64,000 nucleotides of DNA from an uncultured Eubacterium sp. (GTDB lineage: Bacteria; Bacillota; Clostridia; Lachnospirales; Lachnospiraceae). Positions 8,868 to 17,461 of this stretch are shown piece by piece; positions within the stretch are counted from its first letter, which is position 1; each line of letters starts with the position of its first letter. The notes beneath the pieces are model-generated. The model had not been told where the DNA came from. It made no database searches and saw only the letters and a program-made list of their open reading frames with translations. A program made the translations under genes and the position numbers. The stretch is taken from positions 268,973-332,972 of the forward strand of contig CAJTMV010000001.1 of the NCBI GenBank assembly GCA_910577225.1, given 5' to 3'.

Positions 8868-9248
8868 TTAAACAAGCTCATCGATGATTCTCTTGAGTTC
8901 TTTTCGATCTTCTTCGCTCAGCATATCTTCTTTGCCGAACAATCCGCATACAAAAGCGCACATACTGCCTTCATTCCAAAACTCAACGTAATCTCTTAAT
9001 ACGTCGTCTTTGTACTCTTCTTTGTCAACTAACGGCTGATAATAAAAACATCTTCCCTTCCGGTACATTTTGAGGTAGTCTTTTTTCACAAGTCTCGCAA
9101 GGAATGTTGATACGGTCTGTGTCTTCCAGTTTTTTCCGTGCTGGGTATTTACCATTTCCGTGATTTCCTGCATGGATAATTCATGCGGACTGTCCCATAC
9201 ACATTTCATTACAACTTTTTCACATTCTGTAATTTCCTTTGCTCTCAT
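8868..9248 (-). CDS. BlaI/MecI/CopY-family transcriptional repressor
   Basis: A 126-residue winged-helix repressor of standard BlaI length. The N-terminal DNA-binding region is recognisable: ECEKVVMKCVWD, LSMQEITEMVN, and WKTQTVSTFLARLVKKDYL, followed by the wing segment RKGRCFYYQPLV. The C-terminal half would form the dimerisation helix bundle. No blaR1-type sensor protease or beta-lactamase gene is adjacent, so the inducing partner is not in view. The start at 9248 has AAAGGATGG upstream. A palindrome overlapping its promoter suggests autorepression. Confidence 0.92.
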   Translation of the reverse strand: MRAKEITECEKVVMKCVWDSPHELSMQEITEMVNTQHGKNWKTQTVSTFLARLVKKDYLKMYRKGRCFYYQPLVDKEEYKDDVLRDYVEFWNEGSMCAFVCGLFGKEDMLSEEDRKELKRIIDELV

Positions 9249-9277
9249 AGTCCATCCTTTCTCAACTTAAAGCATAA

Positions 9278-9291
9278 TGTAGTTTACTACA
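9278..9291. promoter_or_regulatory. Candidate operator for the BlaI-like repressor
   Basis: The 14-base sequence TGTAGTTTACTACA has perfect 6-base arms (TGTAGT/ACTACA) around TT. It overlaps the predicted -10 box of the repressor gene. BlaI/MecI operators are built from TACA/TGTA-containing half sites, so autoregulation is likely, though the half-site order differs from the mec operator as I recall it. Confidence 0.6.
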
Positions 9292-9309
9292 CCTGCGGGT
9301 TGCTATCAA
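9281..9309 (-). promoter_or_regulatory. Promoter of the BlaI-like repressor gene
   Basis: On the minus strand TTGATA (9309-9304), 17 bases, then TAAACT (9286-9281). The -10 box lies inside the palindromic candidate operator. Confidence 0.6.
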
Positions 9310-9474
9310 TATTTATTCGCGGCTATAATTTTAAAACGCATATGAGCGTAAACAAAGTTTAAAAATATAACCGATTACGTGTCTCTTAGTATAGCTGAAA
9401 AAAAAACAGAAAACAAGAGATTTTTATTGATATTTCGAATGTTTTTTTATTTCTTCAAATTCTTTTGTCGGAAC

Positions 9475-9825
9475 TTACAAATGTACAGCACTACCGACGT
9501 TTCTGTAATATTCCGCTCCGACACCCTCACATCCTAGCAAAATCAACCGTTTCCGGTAGTTTGGAAATTTCTTCTCCAATAAAGCAATTACGTCCAGTGA
9601 CATTCTTTTGTTTGACTGCGAAAGTATCTTTTGTGCAATACACACAAAAAAACGCTCTGAATCGCGGTGATTTTTTTCATCGCTGCCAGCACTGTATCGC
9701 GGTTCCCAGGAGCATTGCTTTAAATCCGATATACGACAGACAAACATACAGCCTAAAATACATAAAATAAGTGTCCCGACAAAAAAATAAAATTTTTTCA
9801 AAATACCTCTTGACATATTCGTCAC
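9475..9825 (-). CDS. Possible small membrane-anchored protein, unknown
   Basis: A 116-residue frame with a GTG start at 9825 or an ATG at 9816. Residues about 10-30 (after MSRGILKKF) form one hydrophobic span; the rest is soluble, and I recognise no family. Against it: the ribosome site is weak and its start overlaps the tRNA-Gly promoter on the other strand (9810-9838). For it: the membrane-anchor plus basic start is protein-like, and it would otherwise leave a 640-base gap. I hold it as tentative. Confidence 0.3.
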   Translation of the reverse strand: MTNMSRGILKKFYFFVGTLILCILGCMFVCRISDLKQCSWEPRYSAGSDEKNHRDSERFFVCIAQKILSQSNKRMSLDVIALLEKKFPNYRKRLILLGCEGVGAEYYRNVGSAVHL

Positions 9826-9838
9826 AATCCGTTATAGT
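9810..9838 (+). promoter_or_regulatory. Sigma-A promoter of tRNA-Gly
   Basis: TTGACA (9810-9815) and TATAGT (9833-9838) are separated by exactly 17 bases, predicting a start near 9845 and a 5' leader of about 46 bases before the mature tRNA. Confidence 0.8.
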
Positions 9839-9860
9839 ATCTAATGTGCTCGGGAGAAAC

Positions 9861-9888
9861 AAAAGCAGTACAACAAAAGCAGTACAAC
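9861..9888 (+). repeat. 14-bp perfect tandem duplication in the tRNA-Gly leader
   Basis: The 14-mer AAAAGCAGTACAAC occurs twice head to tail (9861-9874 and 9875-9888), ending two bases before the mature tRNA 5' end. It lies in the transcribed leader removed by RNase P. Confidence 0.9.
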
Positions 9889-9890
9889 AT

Positions 9891-9963
9891 GCGATAGTGG
9901 CGTAGTTGGTAACGCGCGACCTTGCCAAGGTCGAGACCGCGGGTTCGAGCCCCGTCTATCGCT
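9891..9963 (+). tRNA. tRNA-Gly (anticodon GCC)
   Basis: The acceptor arms GCGATAG (9891-9897) and CTATCGC (9956-9962) pair fully, with discriminator T. The D-loop is AGTTGGTA, the anticodon stem is CGACC/GGTCG around TTGCCAA (anticodon GCC), and the T-arm is GCGGG-TTCGAGC-CCCGT. Length is 73 and CCA is not encoded. It is one of only two clear plus-strand genes in the window. Confidence 0.95.
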
Positions 9964-10038
9964 CTGTGAATTGTCGTAGGTCTTTGTTGACACAAGGGTT
10001 TACGGCTTTTCTTTTGTTTTCCGACTTTTTATCCGTAT

Positions 10039-10071
10039 AAAAACAGCAGAGAATCTGCAATCCTCTGCTGT
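10039..10071 (-). terminator. Rho-independent terminator of the alarmone synthetase gene
   Basis: The arms ACAGCAGAG (10043-10051) and CTCTGCTGT (10063-10071) form a hairpin followed on the minus strand by TTTTT. It lies 14 bases after the stop at 10085. Confidence 0.85.
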
Positions 10072-10084
10072 CTTAAGAACCTGC

Positions 10085-10741
10085 CTAAACGCTATGAATC
10101 TTTGCCTGTTTTTCTTTCGCTACCAATATTGCATTATTCAATGAAAGCATCTTCGCATCCAGCTGCGACACGATATCGGAACATTCCCGCAAATCCCTGC
10201 TGATATATTCCGGCGCGTTTCCTTCAAACTTGTAATATATTTTATGCTCCAGACTCGCCCAGAAATCCATAGCCATCGTGCGAATCTGTATTTCCGTTCT
10301 TGTATTTACAACACGGTCTGATAAAAACACCGGTACTGTGACAAGCATATGGTAACTTTTGTAACCGCTGTCTTTTGGATGTCTGATATAGTCTTTTACT
10401 GAAACAACCGTCAGATCGTTTTGTCTGCCAATCATATCCGCCACCCGATAGATATCCGACGTAAACGAACAGACAATACGAATTCCTGCGATATCATTGA
10501 CATAACTGACCATATTTTCGATCGATACTTCTTTTCCATAACGCTTTAGTTTCTTGCAGATACTTTCCGGGGTTTTCACTCTTGATTTGATATATTCAAT
10601 CGGATTATACTGATGAACATACTGAAACTCATCGTTTAAAATCTCCAGCTTCGTCCCCACTTCTTTGATTGCCGAGTGATACAAAAACATCATCGTCTCC
10701 CAACTCTCGACATCCTCACTCAGCCTTTCTGGTGCATCCAT
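10085..10741 (-). CDS. relQ: Small alarmone synthetase (RelQ/YjbM-type GTP pyrophosphokinase)
   Basis: 218 residues, matching single-domain synthetases (about 210) rather than the long bifunctional Rel. The RelA/SpoT synthetase core is visible: PESICKKLKRYGKEVS with the G-loop-like Lys/Arg, NDIAGIRIVCSF, IRHPKDSGYKSYHMLVTVPVF, and EIQIRTMAMDFWASLEHKIYYK. It should transfer pyrophosphate from ATP to GTP/GDP to make (p)ppGpp. No hydrolase HD domain is present. The ribosome site AGGAGG is 7 bases upstream, and it appears monocistronic, with its own promoter and terminator. Confidence 0.93.
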   Translation of the reverse strand: MDAPERLSEDVESWETMMFLYHSAIKEVGTKLEILNDEFQYVHQYNPIEYIKSRVKTPESICKKLKRYGKEVSIENMVSYVNDIAGIRIVCSFTSDIYRVADMIGRQNDLTVVSVKDYIRHPKDSGYKSYHMLVTVPVFLSDRVVNTRTEIQIRTMAMDFWASLEHKIYYKFEGNAPEYISRDLRECSDIVSQLDAKMLSLNNAILVAKEKQAKIHSV

Positions 10742-10930
10742 AAAAAAACCTCCTACATGCAGGGAAATACCTTATCCGCGACAGATCATACTGCTTCTGC
10801 CAGTTTCCATCTCCTATGCGCATAAAATCTGCATCTGCCCATTCGTGGTTATGGGCATTACATTCCACACGGAACGATTGCAAAATTGTTTTCTATCGTT
10901 ACTGTTGCACGGCTAACTCTTTATATGGAT

Positions 10931-10959
10931 ATTATATCATATTTTATCAAATAGGTTAA
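10931..10959 (-). promoter_or_regulatory. Promoter of the alarmone synthetase gene
   Basis: On the minus strand TTAACC (10959-10954), 17 bases, TATAAT (10936-10931). The leader to the start at 10741 is about 185 bases. I see no terminator-antiterminator pair in it. Confidence 0.55.
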
Positions 10960-10999
10960 CATTTTATTGAAAAAAAGAAATTAAATTTTTATAATGTTT

Positions 11000-11260
11000 T
11001 CATTCCTCTATCACATACATCTCCAGATAATCAAAATCAATGGAATCTACAAAATTATCTTTGGTAAAACGTGTTTTTGCATGTCTTTTAAACTCTGTAA
11101 TATTGGCGTCCAGCCAGATCGGTTTGCTCAAATCCAATTCATAGCATGCCTGTTCCAGCGCCCGAAAAATCTTATGTGTTCTCGTATCTTCCTCTTCATC
11201 ACAAACTACAAGATCCCGTAGCATATGATTGTCGCTCCATTCCCTGAACCATATTCGCAA
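11000..11260 (-). CDS. Small conserved-looking acidic protein, unknown function
   Basis: 86 residues from a TTG start at 11260 with AAGGAG 9 bases upstream. It has no signal or membrane segment and no family I recognise. It is rich in aromatic and acidic residues (IWFREWSDN, DYLEMYVIEE) with a mid-segment SKPIWLDANITEFKRH. It lies 18 bases after the rRNA/tRNA methyltransferase gene on the same strand and is probably cotranscribed with it. Good start signal and operon position support a real gene. Confidence 0.7.
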   Translation of the reverse strand: MRIWFREWSDNHMLRDLVVCDEEEDTRTHKIFRALEQACYELDLSKPIWLDANITEFKRHAKTRFTKDNFVDSIDFDYLEMYVIEE

Positions 11261-11278
11261 TGATCTGTCTCCTTCGAT

Positions 11279-12064
11279 TTATAATCTTTCTGTTCCTCTT
11301 CTCTGCCGATTCACCTCATACGCTAAAATGCCAGCCGCCATCGCTGCATTCAGCGATTCCAGTTTTCCGTTCATCGGAATTTTCAAACAGACGTCTGCCT
11401 GCTTTGCGGTTTCCTCTGTCAGACCATTCCCTTCGCTGCCGATCAAAAACGCAGTCGCTTTCCGGTAATCAGCCTCATCATAATATTTTTTTCCCTGCAG
11501 ATGCGCCGCATACAGTATAACGTTCTTTTCTTTTAACACATCGAGCGTCTCCCGAAGGTTCTGTACGACGACAAACGGCACGCGGCAAATACTTCCCATG
11601 GTAGAACGTACCGTTTTCGGCGCGAACAGATCTGCGCATCCGCTCATAATAATCCCTGTCACTCCCGCACCCTCGGCAGTACGAAAAATCGTCCCCACGT
11701 TACCCGGATCCTGTATGCCTTCCAGTATCAGCAGACTGGTCCTGTCGCCGCGAAGCAGTTCTTCCAGCTCATACTGCGGCTGCTTCACAACGCATAAAAT
11801 GCCCTGCGGCGTTTTTGTATCCGCCATCCGCTGAAACACTTCATCCGATACCGTTTCATATTCCATTCCATTTATTTTATCCGGGCATTCTTTTTTCTGC
11901 AAAAAAGAATCCGATACATAAATACTTTGCAGCCAGTCTTTTGGTATTTCTTCAAAAATACGGATGCCTTCCGCCAAAAATACGCGCTGCGTCTGTCGTT
12001 CTTTTGTCTTTTTCGTAAGCTGTATGATATTTTTTACCTGTTTGTTTGCCGTACTGGTAATCAT
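11279..12064 (-). CDS. TrmH/SpoU-family RNA 2'-O-ribose methyltransferase
   Basis: 261 residues. The N-terminal substrate-binding part starts ITSTANKQVKNIIQLTKKTKERQ, typical of 23S rRNA methyltransferases of this family. The C-terminal SPOUT knot domain shows motif 1 (ILEGIQDPGNVGTIFRTAEG, with the catalytic Asn-Arg), motif 2 (LIGSEGNGL) and motif 3 (IPMNGKLESLNAAMAAGI). It would methylate a ribose in 23S rRNA or tRNA using SAM; the exact nucleotide cannot be told. It sits between pfkA and the small acidic protein gene. Confidence 0.9.
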   Translation of the reverse strand: MITSTANKQVKNIIQLTKKTKERQTQRVFLAEGIRIFEEIPKDWLQSIYVSDSFLQKKECPDKINGMEYETVSDEVFQRMADTKTPQGILCVVKQPQYELEELLRGDRTSLLILEGIQDPGNVGTIFRTAEGAGVTGIIMSGCADLFAPKTVRSTMGSICRVPFVVVQNLRETLDVLKEKNVILYAAHLQGKKYYDEADYRKATAFLIGSEGNGLTEETAKQADVCLKIPMNGKLESLNAAMAAGILAYEVNRQRRGTERL

Positions 12065-12130
12065 CGTACTCCTTATACATATTGTATGATTTTGTCCTAT
12101 ATTCCCGCAAATTTACGATCTGTTTTACGT

Positions 12131-12170
12131 CAGAGGCAGGCTGACGCATAAGTACACCAGCCTGCCTCTG
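12131..12170. terminator. Stem-loop downstream of pfkA
   Basis: Perfect 13-base arms CAGAGGCAGGCTG (12131-12143) and CAGCCTGCCTCTG (12158-12170) surround a 14-base loop, 26 bases after the pfkA stop. There is no clear T-run on the minus side, so it may be an RNA-stabilising 3' hairpin or a weak terminator. Confidence 0.55.
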
Positions 12171-12195
12171 AAATGTTTGTTATCGTTGCACATGA

Positions 12196-13170
12196 TTATT
12201 TTGACAAATTACAGCTGATCTGATACTCGTAGTCATCGATCGATTTACCCATCTGAAGCGCCTCGTCGATATCCATATCCATCAGCTTCCCGTCTTTTGT
12301 ACCTACCACGCGATTGCTCTTGCCCTCGCATAATAAATCCACTGCATAAGATCCCATCATAGATGCCATCATACGATCTCTTGCCGTCGGACGGCCGCCT
12401 CGCTGCATGTATCCTAAAATCGTCGCGCGGGTCTCTACGCCGGTAGCTGCCTCAATACGTTTTGCCATGCTGGCAGAATGCCCGATACCTTCCGCATTAA
12501 TAATAATATGGTGTTTTTTACCTTTTTTTCGATTGTCGATAATATTATTTACAAGAGCCTGCTCATTATAATCATATTTTTCCGGAAGCAGTACGTTCTC
12601 CGCTCCGTTTGCGATACCGCACCACAGTGCGATAAAGCCCGCGCCGCGTCCCATTACTTCAATAATCGAACAACGCTCATGTGAAGTAGATGTGTCGCGT
12701 ACCTTATCGATCGCATCCATTGCCGTATTTACCGCTGTATCAAAGCCAATCGTATAATCCGTACACGCGATATCCAGATCGATCGTTCCCGGTACTCCCA
12801 CAGTATTGATTCCATATGCCGCCAGTTTCTGCGCGCCGCGGAAAGAACCGTCGCCGCCAATCACGATCATCCCGTCTATGCCATGCTGTCTGCAGAGCTC
12901 CGCGCCTTTTTTCTGTCCTTCAGCCGTTGTAAATTCTTTACAGCGAGCTGTCTGTAAGATTGTTCCGCCACGCTGAATAATATCGGAAACATCTGTTGTG
13001 TGCATTTCATAAATCTCTTCCTGAAGAAGACCTGCGTATCCTCTCTTGATACCCATGACTCTTTTTCCGTTTGCGATTGCTTCCCGAACTACTGCGCGGA
13101 TCGCAGCATTCATGCCAGGCGCGTCGCCGCCGCTTGTCAGTACACCAATCGTATTAATCTCGTTAGCCAT
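12196..13170 (-). CDS. pfkA: ATP-dependent 6-phosphofructokinase
   Basis: 324 residues, standard for bacterial PfkA. It phosphorylates fructose-6-phosphate to the 1,6-bisphosphate, the committed step of glycolysis. Visible motifs are GGDAPGMNA (14-22), ATP/Mg loop GGDGS (105-109), and the catalytic segment GTIDLDI with Asp131 and Asp133; many orthologues have Asn where this has Leu132. The substrate site follows in IEVMGRGAG and the allosteric region near GGRPTARDRMMA. The ribosome site is GGAGGATAGTAAGA before the ATG. It follows dnaE on the same strand across a 120-base gap, a common Clostridia pairing. Confidence 0.96.
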   Translation of the reverse strand: MANEINTIGVLTSGGDAPGMNAAIRAVVREAIANGKRVMGIKRGYAGLLQEEIYEMHTTDVSDIIQRGGTILQTARCKEFTTAEGQKKGAELCRQHGIDGMIVIGGDGSFRGAQKLAAYGINTVGVPGTIDLDIACTDYTIGFDTAVNTAMDAIDKVRDTSTSHERCSIIEVMGRGAGFIALWCGIANGAENVLLPEKYDYNEQALVNNIIDNRKKGKKHHIIINAEGIGHSASMAKRIEAATGVETRATILGYMQRGGRPTARDRMMASMMGSYAVDLLCEGKSNRVVGTKDGKLMDMDIDEALQMGKSIDDYEYQISCNLSK

Positions 13171-13291
13171 TCTTACTATCCTCCTATAATTGATTCTGTA
13201 TTTTCTGTAAACTTCCCGTTCAGCCTCTGGCTGCCAGTTCGCTGCACCGCCTTTGAAAAACGCCCCGTCGATTTTCCATCTCTATCCTATT

Positions 13292-16200
13292 CTAATATCT
13301 TTTACTGCTGTTTGCAACCTTCTTTTCCACAACTTTCACATTATTTTGTCCAAACACAGCGGAAAGCGCGTGTGCAAATGACAGGGTGGCCGCCACTCTC
13401 CAGCGCGGCCCAAGCCGTTTCATAACTTTACGATCTTTAATATAAACGACAACCTCGTCCTGTCCGTCCGACGCACGCAGCTCTTCCAGTACGCGGGACT
13501 CCTGCGCCGTAAAGCTCTCCATATCCGGAAACTGCAGCCACAGTTCCTTTGGCGTTTCGTCAAACGCGTAAACTCTTTCCAAAATCAGCTTGCCGTTTTT
13601 TTCCTCCTCTATCGTCACGCGTCCCTCGACAAATATTCTCGCCTCGTTTTCAAAGTATTTTTTATATTTTTCATAATCTCTCGGAAATACGATAATTTCC
13701 AGAACGCCTACCAGATCTTCCAGCGTCAGAAATGCCATCGTCTTATTGTTTTTGGTATATTTGATCGTACGCTGCACCAGCATCCCGCCTACGGTCGCCT
13801 TTTGATTATCATATACCTTTGCCGTTCCTGTCTCGTCGTCAAACAGAAAATCTGTCGTTTTTGCCGTAATATGTTTTTTCCACTTTTCTTCGTATTCTTC
13901 CAGCGGATGTCCGGTGATATACACGCCAAGCACTTCTTTTTCAAATCCCAGCAGCATTTCTTTATCAAATTCGTCTACGTCAGGCATCCGAATCTCATAA
14001 TCTTTTTTATCTTCCTCGGATACGATATCAAACAATGTCATCTGTCCGCTCATACTGTTTTTCTTCTCATGTGAGATACTGTCCATAATTTGCGGAAAAA
14101 CGAGCATTTTCTGACGGCGGTTCCCAGCCAGTCCGTCCAGCGCTCCTGCCTTGACAAAATTTTCAACCGCACGCTTATTCAGTTCCTTATCGCTTAATCT
14201 GGTAATAAAGTCTTCAAGATTTTTATATTGTCCATGCTCCCGACGCTCTTTGAGCAGGGCGGTAATGACCGGACGCCCCACGCTCTTAATGGCGGACAGT
14301 CCATAACGAATATTCCCGTCGGATACGGAAAATTCGCTTTCTCCCTCATTGACGTCCGGCGATAAAATATCGATCCCCATATTGCGGCAGGTCTGGATAT
14401 ATTCTGACACTTTGTTAATATTGGCCATTACAGAGGTCATCAGCGCCGCCATAAACTCTACCGGATAATAATATTTTAAGTAAGCAGTCTGATACGAAAT
14501 GACTGCATAGGCTGCCGCATGCGATTTGTTAAACGCATATTTGGCAAAATCGATCATTTCGTCATAGATCTTATTTGCCACCTGTTCGCTGATCCCGTTT
14601 GCCACACAGCCGCTGACGCCCTGTTCTTTATTGCCATAGACAAAGTTTTTGCGTTCTTCTTCCATGATCTTACTTTTTTTCTTGGACATCGCGCGGCGTA
14701 CAATATCGCTGCGTCCCCATGTATACCCGGCCAGGTCGCGCACAATCTGCATCACCTGTTCCTGGTAAACGATACATCCGTACGTGGTTGACAAAATCGG
14801 CTCCAGCTGCGGACAGTCATATTGTATCTCTCCATGCATATTTTTTCCACGCACATATGCTGGAATAAAATCCATAGGACCCGGACGATACAGCGCAATA
14901 CCGGCAATCACGTCTTCCAGACTCTGCGGTTTTAATTCTTTCACGAAATTTTTCATACCGGAGCTTTCCAGCTGAAACACGCCGTCGGTGCGTCCCGTTC
15001 CCAAAGATTCCAGAACTTTTTGATCTTCAAAGTCAATATGATCCATATCGATGGCAATTCCATTGCTTTTTTCCGCCAGACGTGCCGCGCTGTCGATAAC
15101 CGTCAGCGTGCGCAGTCCAAGAAAGTCCATTTTTAGCAGACCGAGCTCTTCCAGTGTAGTCATCGTAAACTGTGTAGTGATCATGCCGTCGGTGCCTCTG
15201 GAAAGAGGTACATACTCGTCCATCGGCTGCTGACTGATCACCACGCCTGCCGCATGCGTGGACGTATGTCTCGGCAGTCCTTCCAGACGCATCGCCATAT
15301 CGATCAGTTTTGTTACCGTTTCGTCTTCTTCATACATCTTACGCAGGTCCGGATTCATCTGCAGCGCTTTTTTTATCGTAATACCCAGTTCGGACGGAAC
15401 ATTTTTCGCTATCGAATCTACAAACGCATACGGAATATCCATTACCCGCCCTACGTCCCGGATCACGCCCCTGGCGGCCAGCGTACCAAATGTTACGATC
15501 TGCGTAACACATTCTTTTCCATACTTTTCCACTACATAATCGATCACTTCCTGGCGTCTCTCAAAGCAAAAGTCCACATCGATATCGGGCATGGATACAC
15601 GCTCCGGATTTAAAAAGCGCTCAAAAATCAGGTTATACTTAATCGGATCGATGTTCGTAATACCGGTCGTATAGGCCACCAGCGACCCCGCCGCGCTCCC
15701 GCGTCCCGGTCCCACGCTGATGCCGTGTTCTTTTGCAAAATAAATATAGTCCCATACGATCAGAAAATAGTCCACATATCCCATTTTCTGAATCACGTCC
15801 AGCTCATAAGTAAGGCGCGGCGTTAACTCCTCTTCCCGACCCGGATACCTTTGCGTGAGTCCGTCAAAACACAGCCTGTTCAGATATTCCCACGCAGTGT
15901 AGCCGTCCGGCACATCGTACTTTGGCACCTTCGTATTGCCAAATTCTATCTCCACATGACAGCGGTCTGCGATCTTCTGCGTATTTTCTACTGCCTGCAG
16001 CGCATACGGAAACAGCTGCCGCATCTCCTGTTCTGATTTTACATAATACTGTCCGCCCTCGTAGCGCAGCCGGTCTTCGTCCTGCAGCTTCTTTCCCGTC
16101 TGAATACACAGCAGGATATCGTGCGCCTCAGCATCTTTTGCATACGTATAATGCACATCGTTTGTCGCAACAAGTCCGATACCTGTCTCTTCACTCATTC

Positions 16201-16774
16201 GGATCAGCTGCGGATTTACCATTTTCTGCTGCGGCAGTCCGTGATCCTGCAATTCCAGGAAAAAATTACCTTTTCCAAAACAGGCTTCATACCTGCGCGC
16301 GATTTCCTTTGCCTTTTCATAGTTGCCGCGCAGCAGCTCACGCTGCACCTCTCCGGCAATACAGGCGCTTGTCGCTATGATTCCCTTATGAAACCGTTCC
16401 AGCACTTCCATATCCACGCGCGGACGATAATAGAAACCGTCTACAAAGCCTTTGGAAACAATCTTCATCAGATTGCCGTAGCCTTCCTGATTTTCTGCCA
16501 GCAATACCAGATGATAATAGCGGTCTTCGCCGCTGACATGTTCTCTGTCAAAACGGGAATTTGGCGCCACATATACCTCGCAGCCCAGGATCGGATTGAT
16601 CCCCGCTTCTCTGGCCGCTTTATAAAACTCTATCACGCCGTACATCGCTCCATGGTCTGTAATTGCCGCCGCAGTCATGCCAAGTTCTTTGACGCAGGAT
16701 ACGTATTCCTGAATCTTATTGGAACCGTCTAACAGACTGTATTCGGTATGAACATGTAAATGTGCAAATGCCAT
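13292..16774 (-). CDS. dnaE: DNA polymerase III subunit alpha (DnaE)
   Basis: 1160 residues, the full DnaE length. The PHP domain is at the N-terminus (HLHVHTEYSLLDG, ITDHGAMYG, CEVYVAP). The polymerase palm carries the catalytic pair in PDIDVDF (396-402), preceded by VGPGRGSAAGSL. Finger, tandem HhH and beta-binding regions follow, and the C-terminal part holds an OB-like segment (VGGMLVQRTIKYTKNNKTMAFLTLED). It acts in chromosomal replication; in Firmicutes DnaE works beside PolC. No truncation or frameshift is seen. Confidence 0.96.
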   Translation of the reverse strand: MAFAHLHVHTEYSLLDGSNKIQEYVSCVKELGMTAAAITDHGAMYGVIEFYKAAREAGINPILGCEVYVAPNSRFDREHVSGEDRYYHLVLLAENQEGYGNLMKIVSKGFVDGFYYRPRVDMEVLERFHKGIIATSACIAGEVQRELLRGNYEKAKEIARRYEACFGKGNFFLELQDHGLPQQKMVNPQLIRMSEETGIGLVATNDVHYTYAKDAEAHDILLCIQTGKKLQDEDRLRYEGGQYYVKSEQEMRQLFPYALQAVENTQKIADRCHVEIEFGNTKVPKYDVPDGYTAWEYLNRLCFDGLTQRYPGREEELTPRLTYELDVIQKMGYVDYFLIVWDYIYFAKEHGISVGPGRGSAAGSLVAYTTGITNIDPIKYNLIFERFLNPERVSMPDIDVDFCFERRQEVIDYVVEKYGKECVTQIVTFGTLAARGVIRDVGRVMDIPYAFVDSIAKNVPSELGITIKKALQMNPDLRKMYEEDETVTKLIDMAMRLEGLPRHTSTHAAGVVISQQPMDEYVPLSRGTDGMITTQFTMTTLEELGLLKMDFLGLRTLTVIDSAARLAEKSNGIAIDMDHIDFEDQKVLESLGTGRTDGVFQLESSGMKNFVKELKPQSLEDVIAGIALYRPGPMDFIPAYVRGKNMHGEIQYDCPQLEPILSTTYGCIVYQEQVMQIVRDLAGYTWGRSDIVRRAMSKKKSKIMEEERKNFVYGNKEQGVSGCVANGISEQVANKIYDEMIDFAKYAFNKSHAAAYAVISYQTAYLKYYYPVEFMAALMTSVMANINKVSEYIQTCRNMGIDILSPDVNEGESEFSVSDGNIRYGLSAIKSVGRPVITALLKERREHGQYKNLEDFITRLSDKELNKRAVENFVKAGALDGLAGNRRQKMLVFPQIMDSISHEKKNSMSGQMTLFDIVSEEDKKDYEIRMPDVDEFDKEMLLGFEKEVLGVYITGHPLEEYEEKWKKHITAKTTDFLFDDETGTAKVYDNQKATVGGMLVQRTIKYTKNNKTMAFLTLEDLVGVLEIIVFPRDYEKYKKYFENEARIFVEGRVTIEEEKNGKLILERVYAFDETPKELWLQFPDMESFTAQESRVLEELRASDGQDEVVVYIKDRKVMKRLGPRWRVAATLSFAHALSAVFGQNNVKVVEKKVANSSKRY

Positions 16775-16836
16775 ATGCTCTGCTCCTATCTGCTTGTTTT
16801 CCTGATTTTACTGCAAATCACCGATTCCCAGCTCTG

Positions 16837-17361
16837 TCATATTTTATCATAGGCCGAAGAAATCGGCAACTCCACGTTTTCCAGTGCCAGCAAAGCGGCC
16901 TTTTTTTCGACTCCTCCCGCGTATCCGGTCAGGCTGCCGTCTGATCCAAGAACTCTGTGACATGGAATGAGTATGGAAACCGGATTGCGTCCGACGGCTG
17001 CTCCGACGGCCTGCGCGGACATACGTGCGGTTCCCATCTGCGCGGCCATCTGTCTGGCAATTTCTCCATACGTCGTCGTCTGTCCATATGGAATCTGTCT
17101 TAACAGATTCCATACCGCTCTTCTGAAATCCGACCCGCAAACGGCGATCGGCGGCATAAAGTCCGGTTTTTCCCCATAAAAATACAAATCCAGCCAGTCC
17201 TTTGTCTTTGCGAATACAGGCAGGTCCCGTTCTTCGCATTCTTCTGTCAGCGTACTGCCGAAATATTTTTGTCCGTCAAACCACAGACCCGTCAGCGCCA
17301 AACCGTTGCTGGCTGCTGTAAGACTGCCGATTGGCGACTCATATTTGCAGGTATATATCAT
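16837..17361 (-). CDS. ogt: Methylated-DNA-protein-cysteine methyltransferase
   Basis: 174 residues, the Ogt/MGMT family. The active-site motif is LIPCHRV, with the alkyl-accepting Cys, followed by the conserved GSDGSLTGYAGG. The helix-turn-helix region reads YGQTTTYGEIARQM and the Asn hinge is in AVGRNPVSI. It removes O6-alkyl groups from guanine in a single-use reaction. The start at 17361 has AAGGAG upstream. It lies 62 bases after (in transcription, before) dnaE. Confidence 0.94.
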   Translation of the reverse strand: MIYTCKYESPIGSLTAASNGLALTGLWFDGQKYFGSTLTEECEERDLPVFAKTKDWLDLYFYGEKPDFMPPIAVCGSDFRRAVWNLLRQIPYGQTTTYGEIARQMAAQMGTARMSAQAVGAAVGRNPVSILIPCHRVLGSDGSLTGYAGGVEKKAALLALENVELPISSAYDKI

Positions 17362-17461
17362 CTTTTTCTCCTTTGTCAGATCGTCCGTCCATCCTTTTTA
17401 GTATAGCATGAATACGGATAATTGAAAACAAAAAAAGCTGCAGATAGGAAACTATTCCCGC

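Noticed and set aside
9677..9928. 83-codon minus-strand frame
   Set aside because: It overlaps the tRNA-Gly gene and its promoter on the opposite strand.
11952..12149. 65-codon minus-strand frame over the TrmH-gene start
   Set aside because: Mostly overlaps the methyltransferase gene in another frame, with no family resemblance.
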